The translations under genes and the position numbers were made by a program. From Streptomyces dioscori (GTDB taxonomy: Bacteria; Actinomycetota; Actinomycetes; Streptomycetales; Streptomycetaceae), in NCBI RefSeq assembly GCF_003024195.1, contig NZ_KZ679044.1, positions 1 through 64,000 of the forward strand: DNA of 64,000 nt. Reading direction: 5' to 3'. Below the pieces are notes generated by a model. That model was not told the DNA's origin. It saw only the letters and a program-made list of their open reading frames with translations, and did not search any database. Of the stretch, positions 49,552 through 58,708 are shown one piece after another. Numbering within the stretch: position 1 is the first letter of the stretch; the number at the start of each line of letters is the position of its first letter.

Positions 49552-50412
49552 ATGGGGAAACGGGGCGCAATGGATGCGTACGACGAAGGCGCGGACGCCC
49601 GTCCCGCGACGGGCGGGCCTCCCTCTGCCGGGCCTCCCCCTGCCGGACCTCCCTCTGTCGGGCCTGCCCCTGCCGGGCCTCCCTCTGTCGAGCCTGCCCC
49701 CGTCGAGCCTCCCCCTGCCGGGCCTCCTGCTGTGGGTATCGCCGCTCTCTCCCTCCCCTTTCAGATCGCCGCGGCCCTCACGTTCGCGCTCGTCGCGATG
49801 GTCGCCTGTGTGCATCTCGGCATGGTCTTCCTGCACGTCGCGCCGTCGAACACGGTCACCAAGCAGCACGGGCAGGCGATCGACGAGTGGATCTACCCGG
49901 AGTTCGAGCAGAACTGGAAGCTCTTCGCGCCCAACCCGCTGCAGCAGAACATCGCGGTCCAGGTCCGGGCCGAGGTGAAGGGCGTGGACGGCGCGATCAG
50001 GACGACCCGCTGGTACGACCTCTCCGCGCTCGACGGCCGCGCCATCGACGGCAATCTGCTGCCCAGCCACACCCAGCAGAACGAACTGCGCCGGGCCTGG
50101 GACTTCTTCGCGGCCACGCACGACAACGCGAACCGTCCGAACGGTCTGCGCGGCGATCTCTCCGAGCGCTATCTGCGCCGCATCGCGGTTCTGCGCCTCG
50201 ACCGTGAGGGGGCGGGCGGCGCGGGCGCCGTCGTCCAGCAGGTCCAGGTCCGGTCCCGTACGACCAATGTGCCGCCGCCGGAGTGGAGCCAGGAGCAGGT
50301 GTCCGACAAGCCCGTCCTGCGCCAGTTGCCGTGGTGGCCGGTGTCGGACACCGACCGGGCGGCCGGGACCCGGCCCGTGAACGCCACGGAAAGGGCGGTG
50401 AGCGCCCGATGA
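49552..50412 (+). CDS. DUF5819 membrane protein
   Basis: 286 residues from ATG at 49552; 49570 is an alternative start. The N-terminus has short Pro-rich repeats (PPSAGPPPAGPPSVGPAPAG). One membrane helix (IAAALTFALVAMVACVHLGMVFL) is followed by the DUF5819 domain with SNTVTKQHGQAIDEWIYPEFEQNWKLFAPNP. The stop overlaps the HTTM gene start (ATGA). DUF5819 and HTTM are regularly paired in Streptomyces and probably form a membrane unit. Confidence 0.88.
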   Translation: MGKRGAMDAYDEGADARPATGGPPSAGPPPAGPPSVGPAPAGPPSVEPAPVEPPPAGPPAVGIAALSLPFQIAAALTFALVAMVACVHLGMVFLHVAPSNTVTKQHGQAIDEWIYPEFEQNWKLFAPNPLQQNIAVQVRAEVKGVDGAIRTTRWYDLSALDGRAIDGNLLPSHTQQNELRRAWDFFAATHDNANRPNGLRGDLSERYLRRIAVLRLDREGAGGAGAVVQQVQVRSRTTNVPPPEWSQEQVSDKPVLRQLPWWPVSDTDRAAGTRPVNATERAVSAR

Positions 50413-51908
50413 GCAACGACGGGAGCACCCCGGTGAGCGATCAGTCCGGCACCCCGGTCGCTGCCCCGGAAACCCGGCCGGCGCGCAGTCCCGGTCGTGA
50501 GCGGCCGGCCGGACGGGTCAGTCGTTTCGACCGTGAGTACCGGATCGACCGGAAGATGAGGCACGCCGTCTCGCGTCTCACCGGGCAGGCCCTGGGGCCG
50601 TACCAGACCGCGGTGATCCGCATAGGTTTCGCCGGGACCTGGCTGCTCTTCCTGTTGCGGGAGATCCCGCACCGCCAGGAGATGTACGGGCCCGACGGAC
50701 CCTGGAGCTGGGACCTGGCCCAGCAGCTCATCGCGAGCAATCACGCCTTCACGGCCCTGATGTGGGCCGACAGCCAGGTCTGGTTCGAGATCGTCTTCGG
50801 GTTCGCCGTGCTCTCCGCGGCCCTGTTCATGCTCGGCTGGCGCACCCGCACCATGTCCGTGCTCTTCCTGCTCGGGGTGCTCTCCCTCCAGAACCGCAGC
50901 ATCTTCATGGGGGACGGTGGCGACAACGTCATCCACCTGATGGCGATCTACCTGGTGTTCACCCGCTGCGGCCAGGTGTGGTCGCTGGACGCGCGGCGCG
51001 AGCGCCGGGCGGCGGCGCCACGCGCGCGTGCAGGGCATGACGAGCAGGCAGAGGAGCAGGCAGGGCATCCGCGGCCGGACCGGAGCGGCAGTCGGCCGGA
51101 CCGGGCCGGTATCGCTCTGTGGGCCGTGCTCGGCCTCGCCCTGGCGGCCGTCACGCTCGCGGGGAAGATCGACGGCGGAATGCTGGGCGGCTGGCGGACG
51201 ATCTACTGGGGGCTGTGGGCGCTGCAAGCCCTGTGGTGGCTGACCGGCCGGTACGCCGCCCGCAGCGACCAGCCGCGGATCTTCCTCGACGTGGTCGCCA
51301 ACCTCGTCCACAACGCGGCCCTGTTCGTGATCATGGCCGAGGCGTGTCTGATCTACGCGACCGCCGGCTGGTACAAGATCCAGGGCTCGCGCTGGCAGGA
51401 CGGCACGGCCGTGTACTACCCGCTGCACCTGGACTACTTCTCCCCCTGGCCCGCCCTGTCCGACCTGCTGTCCGCGAGCGGCACCATGGTGATGCTGGTG
51501 ACGTACGGGACGGTCATCGCACAGGTCGCCTTCCCCTTCACGCTGTTCAACCGGCGGGTGAAGAACGTCCTGCTGGCGGTCATGATGACCGAGCACGCCG
51601 TGATCGCCGTGGTGCTGGGCCTGCCGTTCTTCTCGCTTGCGATGATCGCCGCCGACGCGGTCTTCCTGCCGACGTCCTTCCTGCGCCGCCTCGGCGGATG
51701 GGTCACCCGCGCGCGCGTGTGGCTGCTCTCCCGGCTCTCCCAGCTCCCTCGGCTCTCCCGGCTCTCTCGTTTCGGGCGGTTCGGGCGGGCGCTCCCGGGG
51801 GCGGGCAAGGGATCCGGCGCCGACGAAGAGACGAGCGAGGAGTCGGGTGAGGGGGAACCGCGTCCCCCGGAGGCGGCCGATCACCCGCACGTAGGCTTCA
51901 CGGCATGA
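50409..51908 (+). CDS. HTTM-domain (vitamin K-dependent gamma-carboxylase-like) membrane protein
   Basis: 499 residues from ATG at 50409. Several membrane helices include YQTAVIRIGFAGTWLLFLLRE, WFEIVFGFAVLSAALFMLGW, and NLVHNAALFVIMAEACLIYATAGWYKIQG. HTTM is the membrane domain of vitamin K-dependent gamma-glutamyl carboxylase; bacterial members lack a proven substrate. The carboxylase lumenal part is missing, so this is the short bacterial form. It overlaps DUF5819 upstream and the SpoU-type gene downstream. Confidence 0.9.
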   Translation: MSNDGSTPVSDQSGTPVAAPETRPARSPGRERPAGRVSRFDREYRIDRKMRHAVSRLTGQALGPYQTAVIRIGFAGTWLLFLLREIPHRQEMYGPDGPWSWDLAQQLIASNHAFTALMWADSQVWFEIVFGFAVLSAALFMLGWRTRTMSVLFLLGVLSLQNRSIFMGDGGDNVIHLMAIYLVFTRCGQVWSLDARRERRAAAPRARAGHDEQAEEQAGHPRPDRSGSRPDRAGIALWAVLGLALAAVTLAGKIDGGMLGGWRTIYWGLWALQALWWLTGRYAARSDQPRIFLDVVANLVHNAALFVIMAEACLIYATAGWYKIQGSRWQDGTAVYYPLHLDYFSPWPALSDLLSASGTMVMLVTYGTVIAQVAFPFTLFNRRVKNVLLAVMMTEHAVIAVVLGLPFFSLAMIAADAVFLPTSFLRRLGGWVTRARVWLLSRLSQLPRLSRLSRFGRFGRALPGAGKGSGADEETSEESGEGEPRPPEAADHPHVGFTA

Positions 51909-52654
51909 CGGAACCCCGCGACCGCGAGCCGCTGAACGCCTGGCACCGGCTCGCCGACACCGCCGTGCTGCTCGACGGCTTCCACGCCCTCAAGCATGCG
52001 CTGCGCTTCGGCGCGGAGGTCCTGGTGGCCGTCACCACCGACCGGACGGCCGCGCTCGCCCTCGCGGACGAACTGGCGCCGGACGTACGGGGGACGCTGG
52101 ACGTCCTCCTGACGGAGGTCCCGGAGACCGCCTACCGGGCGCTCGTCCCGCGGCCGCATCCCACCGGGGTGGCCGCACTGGCGGTACGGCCCTCACGTGC
52201 GGGCAATCTGCGGACGCTGGCCCGTACGCCCCGTACCGCGCCCGTGATCGTGCTCGACCAGCCGCGCAATCTCGGGAACGCCGGGGCGGTGATCCGGCTC
52301 GCGGCCGGGTTCGGGGCGACCGGGGTCGTCACGACCGGCACGCTCGATCCGTGGCATCCCACGGTGGTGCGGGGTGGGGCGGGGTTGCACTTCGCCACGG
52401 CGGTCGAACGGATGGCCGTGGCGGATCTGCCCCCCGGGCCGGTGTTCGCTCTTGATCCGGAGGGTGAGGACATCCGGGCGGTGAAGCTCCCCGACGACGC
52501 GGTTCTCGCCTTCGGGTCGGAGCGCAGTGGGCTGTCGGCCGAACTGCGGGGCCGCACCGACCACTTGGTGTCCCTGCCGATGAACCCGCAGGTGTCCAGT
52601 TACAACCTCGCCACCAGCGTGGCCATGGCGTTGTTCCACTGGAGCGCGTCGTAG
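51905..52654 (+). CDS. SpoU-family RNA 2'-O-methyltransferase
   Basis: 249 residues. SPOUT knot motifs are present: IVLDQPRNLGNAGAVIRLAAGFGATGVV (motif 1, with catalytic Arg), LAFGSERSGLSAELR (motif 2) and LPMNPQVSSYNLATSVAMALF (motif 3, SAM binding). It would methylate a ribose in tRNA or rRNA; the target is unknown. It has an ATGA overlap with the HTTM gene, so this is a three-gene operon. Confidence 0.92.
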   Translation: MTEPRDREPLNAWHRLADTAVLLDGFHALKHALRFGAEVLVAVTTDRTAALALADELAPDVRGTLDVLLTEVPETAYRALVPRPHPTGVAALAVRPSRAGNLRTLARTPRTAPVIVLDQPRNLGNAGAVIRLAAGFGATGVVTTGTLDPWHPTVVRGGAGLHFATAVERMAVADLPPGPVFALDPEGEDIRAVKLPDDAVLAFGSERSGLSAELRGRTDHLVSLPMNPQVSSYNLATSVAMALFHWSAS

Positions 52655-52694
52655 GGGCGTGGTCGGCTGCGGGTCCGCTGTGGCTGGCCGCGCA

Positions 52695-52794
52695 GTTCCC
52701 CGCGCCCCTCCCTGGATGAGCGGGGCTGCGACCCACCGGCCGTCCGTCGGCTGCGGGCCCGGTGGGGGTTGTTCGCGTAGTTCCCCGCGCCCCT
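52695..52794 (+). repeat. dispersed intergenic repeat, copies 3 and 4
   Basis: GTTCCCCGCGCCCCT at 52695-52709 and 52780-52794, 85 bases apart, in the convergent gap between the SpoU gene and paaN. Each is followed by a short GCGGGG-type complement and could fold as a hairpin, perhaps helping to end transcription. Confidence 0.6.
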
Positions 52795-52815
52795 TACGGG
52801 GCCCTTCTGCGGGGG

Positions 52816-54522
52816 CTACGCCTCGGCGCGGACCTCGCTGCGGATCTCCACCACCCTGAAACGGTTCGCCACGAACGCTCCGTCGCACAGGGCGGCGTTG
52901 GCCGCCGGGTTGCCGCCTGAGCCGTGGAAGTCGGAGAAGGCGGCCGTCTGGTTGACGTACACCCCGCCGGTGAGGTTCAGGGAGAGCTGGGCCGCCTCGT
53001 CCAGGCAGGCTTCCCGGACGGCCTCCTCGACCTCCTCCGAGGTCGTGTACGCGCCGACGGTCATCGCGCCCTTCTCACGGACGGTGCGCCGCAGCAGCTC
53101 CACCGCCTCGGCCGCCGAGTCGACCGCGACGGCGAACGAGACCGGACCGAAGCACTCGCTCATGTAGACGGCCTGGTCGTCCGGCTTGCCGCCGTCGAGC
53201 TTGACGATCACCGGCGTGCGGACCACCGCGTCGGGGAAGTCGGGGTTCGTGATCTCCCTTGAGGCGAGGGCGACTTCGCCCAGGCCGGCCGCCGCCTCGA
53301 CGCGGGCCTTCACATCCGGGTTCACGATCGCGCCCAGCAGGGCGTTCGCCCGGACGTCGTCCCCGAGGAGTCCGTCGACGGCCCTCGCGAGGTCGGCGAC
53401 CACCTCGTCGTACGACTTGGGGCCCTCCTCCGTAGGGATGCCGGCGCGCGGGACGAGGAAGTTCTGCGGGGTCGTGCACATCTGGCCGCTGTAGAGGGAC
53501 ACGGAGAACGCGAGGTTCGACAGCATTCCCTTGTAGTCGTCGGTCGACTCCACGATCACCGTGTTGACGCCGGCCTTCTCCGTGTAGACCTGCGCCTGGC
53601 GGGCGTTGGCCTCCAGCCAGTCGCCGAACGCCGTCGAACCCGTGTAGTCGATGATCCGGATCTCGGGGCGGGTGGCCAGGGTCTTGGCGATGCCCTCGCC
53701 CGGCCGCTCGGCGGCCAGCGCCACCAGGTTCGGGTCGAAGCCCGCCTCGGCGAGCACCTTGCGGGCCACCTCGACGGTGAGCGCCAGCGGCAGCACCGCG
53801 CGCGGGTGGGGCTTCACCAGCACCGCGTTGCCTGTGGCCAGGGAGGCGAACAGGCCCGGATAGCCGTTCCACGTCGGGAAGGTGTTGCAGCCGATCAGCA
53901 GCGCGATCCCGCGCGGCACCGGCGTGAACTGCTTGGTCAGCGCGAGCGGGTCGCGCTTGCCCTGGGGTTTCGTCCACTCCGCCGTGTCGGGGGTGCGGAC
54001 CTGCTCCACGTATGCGTACGCCACCGCTTCCATGCCGCGGTCCTGGGCGTGCGGGCCGCCCGCCTGGAAGGCCATCATGAAGGCCTGGCCGCTGGTGTGC
54101 ATGACCGCGAGCGCGAACTCGTGCGTGCGGTCGCTGATCCGCTTGAGGATCTCCAGACACACCACCGCGCGTGTCTCCGCGCCCGCGTCGCGCCAGGCAC
54201 GCTGTCCCGCGCGCATGGCGGGGAGCAGCGTGTCGATGTCCGCGTGCGGGTACGTGACGCCCAGCTCGATGCCGTACGGCGAGACCTCGCCGCCCACCCA
54301 GCCGTCGGTGCCGGGCTGGTCCAGGTCGAGCCGGCCGCCCAGCAGGGCGTCGAAGGCGGCCTTGCCCTCGGCCATCCCCAGGCTGCCGTTCTCCCCGTAC
54401 GCCTTGGGGTGTTCGGGGTGCGGCGACCAGTACGCGCGCGTGCGCATCGCCTCCAGCGCCTGGTCGAGGGTCGGCCGGTGCTCGGCGATGAGCTCGTGAG
54501 CGGTCAGTGCGGCGGCGGCCAT
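52816..54522 (-). CDS. paaN: phenylacetic acid degradation protein PaaN (aldehyde dehydrogenase family)
   Basis: 568 residues, the length of PaaN proteins. Aldehyde dehydrogenase features are GNAVLVKPHP, DYTGSTAFGDWL, the catalytic Cys349 in SGQMCTTPQN, and SECFGPVSFAV. Some PaaN members lack the enoyl-CoA hydratase domain present in PaaZ, as here. They are tied to phenylacetyl-CoA breakdown by ring cleavage. No other paa genes are in the window, but a 3-hydroxyacyl-CoA dehydrogenase and a TetR regulator are transcribed divergently. Confidence 0.92.
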   Translation of the reverse strand: MAAAALTAHELIAEHRPTLDQALEAMRTRAYWSPHPEHPKAYGENGSLGMAEGKAAFDALLGGRLDLDQPGTDGWVGGEVSPYGIELGVTYPHADIDTLLPAMRAGQRAWRDAGAETRAVVCLEILKRISDRTHEFALAVMHTSGQAFMMAFQAGGPHAQDRGMEAVAYAYVEQVRTPDTAEWTKPQGKRDPLALTKQFTPVPRGIALLIGCNTFPTWNGYPGLFASLATGNAVLVKPHPRAVLPLALTVEVARKVLAEAGFDPNLVALAAERPGEGIAKTLATRPEIRIIDYTGSTAFGDWLEANARQAQVYTEKAGVNTVIVESTDDYKGMLSNLAFSVSLYSGQMCTTPQNFLVPRAGIPTEEGPKSYDEVVADLARAVDGLLGDDVRANALLGAIVNPDVKARVEAAAGLGEVALASREITNPDFPDAVVRTPVIVKLDGGKPDDQAVYMSECFGPVSFAVAVDSAAEAVELLRRTVREKGAMTVGAYTTSEEVEEAVREACLDEAAQLSLNLTGGVYVNQTAAFSDFHGSGGNPAANAALCDGAFVANRFRVVEIRSEVRAEA

Positions 54523-54630
54523 GCGGAACCATCTCCTCGTTTCATGAACTCTTCGTCGAGCTCAGGGCCTGGCAAGTCCGGCTCATGACATGGGCGACCT
54601 GGGCAGAAACAGCCGGACAGGGTTAGAGTA

Positions 54631-54644
54631 ACCGAACGATCGGT
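54631..54644. promoter_or_regulatory. TetR (PaaR)-like operator, copy 1
   Basis: ACCGAACGATCGGT, a near-perfect palindrome, in the divergent promoter between paaN and the 3-hydroxyacyl-CoA dehydrogenase gene. The same 14-mer with one change (ACCGAACAATCGGT) is at 57456-57469. The TetR gene at 56212 is the likely ligand. Confidence 0.65.
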
Positions 54645-54700
54645 CGGGACAAGGGGGTCCGCTGAACCTGTGGAAAACCCCGTGCGGGAGGATCGCGAGC

Positions 54701-56215
54701 ATGACAGCACTCGACCTCGTCGGCCCCGTGGCCGTCGTCGGCACCGGCACCATGGGCCAGGGCATCGCCCAGGTCGCGCTCGTCGCGGGCCACCCCGTGC
54801 GGCTGTACGACACCGCGCCCGGCCGTGCCCGGACGGCGGCCGAAGAGATCGGCGCCCGGCTCGACCGGCTCGTCGAGAAGGACCGGCTGACCGGTGCCGA
54901 GCGCGACGCCGCACGGGCCCGGCTGCGCCCCGCCGAGAGCCTCGCCGAACTCGCCGACTCGGGGCTCGTCCTCGAAGCCGTCCTGGAGCGACTGGACGTC
55001 AAACAGCAGCTGTTGCGCGAGCTGGAGGACATCGTCCCGGACGACTGCCTGCTCGCCACCAACACCTCCTCCCTGTCGGTGACCGCGATCGGCGGCGCCC
55101 TGCGCAACCCCGGCCGCTTCGTCGGACTGCACTTCTTCAACCCGGCGCCGCTGCTGCCCCTCGTGGAGGTCGTCTCCGGGTTCGCGACCGACGTCACGTC
55201 GGCCACGCGCGCGTACGAGCTGGCCCGCGCCTGGGGGAAGACCCCGGTCGCCTGCGCCGACACCCCGGGTTTCATCGTCAACCGCATCGCGCGGCCCTTC
55301 TACGCCGAGGCCTTCGCGGTCTACGAGGCCCAGGCCGCCGACCCCGCGACGATCGACGCGGTGCTGCGCGAGTCGGGCGGTTTCCGGATGGGCGCCTTCG
55401 AACTGACCGACCTCATCGGCCAGGACGTCAACGAGTCCGTCACGCGCTCCGTGTGGGAGGCCTTTTTCCAGGACGTGCGCTTCACCCCCTCGCTGGCCCA
55501 GCGGCGGCTCGTCGAGTCGGGCCGGCACGGCCGCAAGACGGGGCACGGCTGGTACGACTACGGGGACCAGGGCGAGCGGCCCGAGCCGCACACCGCGGAG
55601 AAGGTCCAGCCGCCCGCGTACGTCGTCGCCGAGGGCGATCTGGGCCCCGCCTCCGAACTGCTCGCGCTGATCCGTGAGGCGGGCATCCAGGTCCGCGAGG
55701 ACGAGGAGGACCACGGCACGCGCCTGGTCCTGCCGAGCGGCGGCCAACTGGCCCTGGCGGACGGCCAGACCGCCGTCGAGTTCCGTGACGTCGTCTACTT
55801 CGACCTGGCACTCGACTACCGCAGGGCGACCCGCATCGCCCTGTCCCACTCGCAGGACACCCAGACACAGACCCTCGCCGAGGCCACCGGGCTCTTCCAG
55901 GCGCTCGGCAAGGACGTCAGCGTCATCGGGGACGTGCCCGGCCTGATCGTCGCCCGCACGGTGGCCCGCATCGTCGACCTCGCGCACGACGCCGTCGCCA
56001 AGGGGGTCGCCACCGAGGAGGACATCGACACGGCGATGCGCCAGGGCGTCAGCTACCCGCTCGGCCCCTTCGAATGGAGCCGCAGGCTCGGCCGGAGCTG
56101 GGCCTACGACGTCCTGGACGACCTGCACATGCGCGACCCGTCGGGGCGTTACGCACCGTCCCTCGCGCTCTACCGCCACGCGTACGCCTCGGAAAAGCGG
56201 GAGGGCACCCCATGA
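54701..56215 (+). CDS. 3-hydroxyacyl-CoA dehydrogenase
   Basis: 504 residues. The Rossmann motif is VVGTGTMGQGIAQVA; LATNTSSLSVT, GLHFFNPAPLLPLVEVV and DTPGFIVNRIARPFYAEAF carry the catalytic His-Glu pair. A second C-terminal dehydrogenase-like half (DVPGLIVARTVARIVDLAHDAV, GVSYPLGPFEWS) makes it a duplicated, PaaH/PaaC-type enzyme. It oxidises 3-hydroxyacyl-CoA to 3-oxoacyl-CoA with NAD, as in phenylacetate catabolism. The ATG is preceded by GGGAGG, and its stop overlaps the tetR start. Confidence 0.94.
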   Translation: MTALDLVGPVAVVGTGTMGQGIAQVALVAGHPVRLYDTAPGRARTAAEEIGARLDRLVEKDRLTGAERDAARARLRPAESLAELADSGLVLEAVLERLDVKQQLLRELEDIVPDDCLLATNTSSLSVTAIGGALRNPGRFVGLHFFNPAPLLPLVEVVSGFATDVTSATRAYELARAWGKTPVACADTPGFIVNRIARPFYAEAFAVYEAQAADPATIDAVLRESGGFRMGAFELTDLIGQDVNESVTRSVWEAFFQDVRFTPSLAQRRLVESGRHGRKTGHGWYDYGDQGERPEPHTAEKVQPPAYVVAEGDLGPASELLALIREAGIQVREDEEDHGTRLVLPSGGQLALADGQTAVEFRDVVYFDLALDYRRATRIALSHSQDTQTQTLAEATGLFQALGKDVSVIGDVPGLIVARTVARIVDLAHDAVAKGVATEEDIDTAMRQGVSYPLGPFEWSRRLGRSWAYDVLDDLHMRDPSGRYAPSLALYRHAYASEKREGTP

Positions 56216-56802
56216 CCACCGCCAAGCGCGACACGTACACACCGGAGACACTGCTCTCCGTGGCCGTGCGGGTCTTCAACGAGCGTGGTTACGACGGCAC
56301 CTCCATGGAGCACCTCTCCAAGGCGGCCGGCATCTCCAAGTCGTCGATCTACCACCACGTCACGGGCAAGGAGGAGCTGCTGCGCCGGGCCGTCAGCCGC
56401 GCGCTCGACGGCCTCTTCGGGATCCTCGACGAGGAGCACGCGCGCGAGGGGCGTGCCGTGGAGCGCCTGGAGTACGTCACCCGGCGCATGGTCGAGGTCC
56501 TCACCGCCGAACTGCCGTACGTGACGCTGCTGCTGCGCGTGCGCGGCAACACCGACACCGAGCGCTGGGCCCTGGAGCGGCGCCGGGAGTTCGACCACGA
56601 GGTGGCCGCGCTCCTGAAGGCGGCGGCCGCCGACGGCGACGTACGCGCCGACCTGGAGGTCCGGCTCGCGACCCGGCTGGTCTTCGGAATGATCAACTCG
56701 ATAGTCGAGTGGTACCGCCCGGACGGGCGGGGCATGGGCGAGCGCGAGGTCGCCGACGCAGTGGTGCTGATGGTCTTCGGGGGACTCAGACAGGCCGGCT
56801 GA
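56212..56802 (+). CDS. TetR-family regulator (PaaR-like)
   Basis: 196 residues. The helix-turn-helix segment is ETLLSVAVRVFNERGYDGTSMEHLSKAAGISKSSIYHHVTGKEELL. The C-terminal helical domain is of the acyl-CoA-responsive kind. It is translationally coupled to the 3-hydroxyacyl-CoA dehydrogenase (ATGA). Two copies of one palindrome flank the region, so it probably controls paaN, its own operon and possibly the bkd operon, responding to an acyl-CoA or phenylacetyl-CoA. Confidence 0.9.
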   Translation: MTTAKRDTYTPETLLSVAVRVFNERGYDGTSMEHLSKAAGISKSSIYHHVTGKEELLRRAVSRALDGLFGILDEEHAREGRAVERLEYVTRRMVEVLTAELPYVTLLLRVRGNTDTERWALERRREFDHEVAALLKAAAADGDVRADLEVRLATRLVFGMINSIVEWYRPDGRGMGEREVADAVVLMVFGGLRQAG

Positions 56803-56853
56803 GCAAGATCGCACGAGGCGCGCGAGCCGGACGGCGCGCCCCGCGCACCCCGC

Positions 56854-57354
56854 TCACCCCTGCGGTTCCAGGTCCTCCTCCTCGAACACCAGCAGTGTCC
56901 GGGTGCTGAGCACCTCGGGGATGGCCTGGAGCCGGGTGAGGACCAGTTCGCGCAGGGCCCTGTTGTCCGGCGTGTGCACCAGCAGCAGGACGTCGAAGTC
57001 GCCGCCCACCAGTGCGATGTGGGATGCCCCGGGCAGCCTTCTGAGCTGCTCGCGCACCGTGCGCCAGGTGTTCTGCACGATCTTCAGCGTGATGTAGGCC
57101 GAGGTGCCGTGTCCCGCGCGCTCGTGGTCGACCCGGGCGCCGAAGCCGCGGATCACGCCGTCCTCCACGAGACGGTTGATCCGCGCGTAGGCGTTGGCGC
57201 GCGACACATGGACCCGCTCGGCGACCGACCGTATCGAGGCGCGGCCGTCCGCCTGGAGCATCTGCAGAATGTCCTGATCGATGGAGTCGAGCGGGCGCGG
57301 CGGCGGCAGGGCCGATCCGGGATCCGGTCCCTCGGCCATTTGTTCAGGTGCCAT
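56854..57354 (-). CDS. Lrp/AsnC-family regulator (BkdR-like)
   Basis: 166 residues from ATG at 57354 with GGGAGG upstream; a start at 57375 is possible. Helix-turn-helix DQDILQMLQADGRASIRSVAERVHVSRANAYARINRLVEDG is followed by an AsnC ligand domain (GTSAYITLKIVQN, HIALVGGDFDVLLLVHTPDNRAL). Located divergently from the branched-chain 2-oxoacid dehydrogenase operon, it fits BkdR-type control by branched-chain amino acids or keto acids. Confidence 0.92.
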   Translation of the reverse strand: MAPEQMAEGPDPGSALPPPRPLDSIDQDILQMLQADGRASIRSVAERVHVSRANAYARINRLVEDGVIRGFGARVDHERAGHGTSAYITLKIVQNTWRTVREQLRRLPGASHIALVGGDFDVLLLVHTPDNRALRELVLTRLQAIPEVLSTRTLLVFEEEDLEPQG

Positions 57355-57455
57355 GTCCCCCCGCCTCCCTACCATGGACGTACTGCGTCCATCTCAGGCT
57401 GTGCAGAACCGTTTGTCCACAGCCTGAGGGTGCCTGTAGCCAAAATGTGCCGACG

Positions 57456-57469
57456 ACCGAACAATCGGT
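57456..57469. promoter_or_regulatory. TetR (PaaR)-like operator, copy 2
   Basis: ACCGAACAATCGGT in the divergent promoter between the Lrp/AsnC gene and bkdA, 61 bases before the bkdA start. One base differs from 54631-54644. A DnaA-box-like TTGTCCACA lies upstream at 57413-57421. Confidence 0.6.
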
Positions 57470-57529
57470 AGGTGAGGCGCGTCACTCTCGGCGGGCCTCT
57501 CGAAGCGACTCCCACGAGGAGGTGCCGAC

Positions 57530-58708
57530 ATGACGGTCATGGAGCAGCGAGGCGCATACCGGCCGACGCCCCCGCCCGCCTGGCAGCCACGTACCGATCC
57601 CGCGCCGCTGCTGCCCGACGCGCTGCCCCACCGCGTCCTCGGCACCCGGGCGGCCGATCGGGCCGACCCGGATCTGCTGCGCCGGCTGTACGCGGAGCTC
57701 GTGCGGGGCCGCCGGTACAACGCGCAGGCCACCGCCCTCACCAAGCAGGGCCGTCTCGCGGTCTACCCCTCGTCCACCGGCCAGGAGGCCTGTGAGGTCG
57801 CCGCCGCGCTCGTCCTCGAAGAGCGCGACTGGCTCTTCCCGAGCTACCGGGACACCCTCGCGGCGGTCGCCAGGGGCCTCGACCCCGTCCAGGCGCTGAC
57901 GCTCCTGCGCGGCGACCGGCACACCGGCTACGACCCGCACGAGCACCGCATCGCCCCCCTGTGCACCCCCCTGGCGACCCAGCTCCCGCACGCCGTGGGC
58001 CTCGCGCACGCAGCCCGCCTCAAAGGCGACGACGTGGTCGCGCTCGCGCTGGTCGGCGACGGCGGCACCAGCGAGGGCGACTTCCACGAGGCACTGAACT
58101 TCGCGGCCGTATGGCAGGCCCCGGTGGTCTTCCTGGTCCAGAACAACGGCTTCGCGATCTCCGTCCCGCTCGCCAAGCAGACCGCCGCCCCCTCACTGGC
58201 CCACAAGGCCGTCGGGTACGGGATGCCGGGCCGGCTGGTCGACGGGAACGACGCCGCCGCGGTGCACGAGGTCCTGGGCGAGGCGATCGCCCGCGCGCGC
58301 GCCGGTCTCGGCCCGACGCTCGTGGAGGCGGTGACGTACCGCATGGAGGCCCACACCAACGCGGACGACGACAAGCGCTACCGCGAGGACGCGGAGGTCG
58401 AGGCCTGGCGGGCGCACGACCCGATCGCCCTCTTGGAGCGCGAGCTCACCGAGCGCGGACTGCTCGACGAGGACGGGATGCGCGCCGTGCGCGAGGACGC
58501 CGAGGCGATGGCCGCGGACCTGCGCGAGCGCATGAACCAGGACCCGGTCCTCGACCCCATGGACCTGTTCGCGCATGTCTACGCCCGGCCCACCACGCAT
58601 CTCCTGGAGCAGGAGGCGCAGCTGCGCGCCGAGCTGGACGCCGAGGCGCGCCACCATGACGACGACGCGGACGCGCAGTCGCACGAGCCGGAAGGAACCA
58701 CGCGATGA
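57530..58708 (+). CDS. bkdA: branched-chain 2-oxoacid dehydrogenase E1 alpha
   Basis: 392 residues. The thiamine-diphosphate motif is GDGGTSEGDFHEALNFAAVWQAPVVFLVQNN. SSTGQEACEVAAA and LFPSYRDTLAAVARG are typical of E1 alpha. Decarboxylates branched-chain 2-oxoacids from Val, Leu and Ile, giving precursors of branched fatty acids. A pyruvate dehydrogenase role cannot be excluded from sequence, but a regulator of BkdR type and gene order favour bkd. The stop overlaps bkdB. Confidence 0.88.
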   Translation: MTVMEQRGAYRPTPPPAWQPRTDPAPLLPDALPHRVLGTRAADRADPDLLRRLYAELVRGRRYNAQATALTKQGRLAVYPSSTGQEACEVAAALVLEERDWLFPSYRDTLAAVARGLDPVQALTLLRGDRHTGYDPHEHRIAPLCTPLATQLPHAVGLAHAARLKGDDVVALALVGDGGTSEGDFHEALNFAAVWQAPVVFLVQNNGFAISVPLAKQTAAPSLAHKAVGYGMPGRLVDGNDAAAVHEVLGEAIARARAGLGPTLVEAVTYRMEAHTNADDDKRYREDAEVEAWRAHDPIALLERELTERGLLDEDGMRAVREDAEAMAADLRERMNQDPVLDPMDLFAHVYARPTTHLLEQEAQLRAELDAEARHHDDDADAQSHEPEGTTR

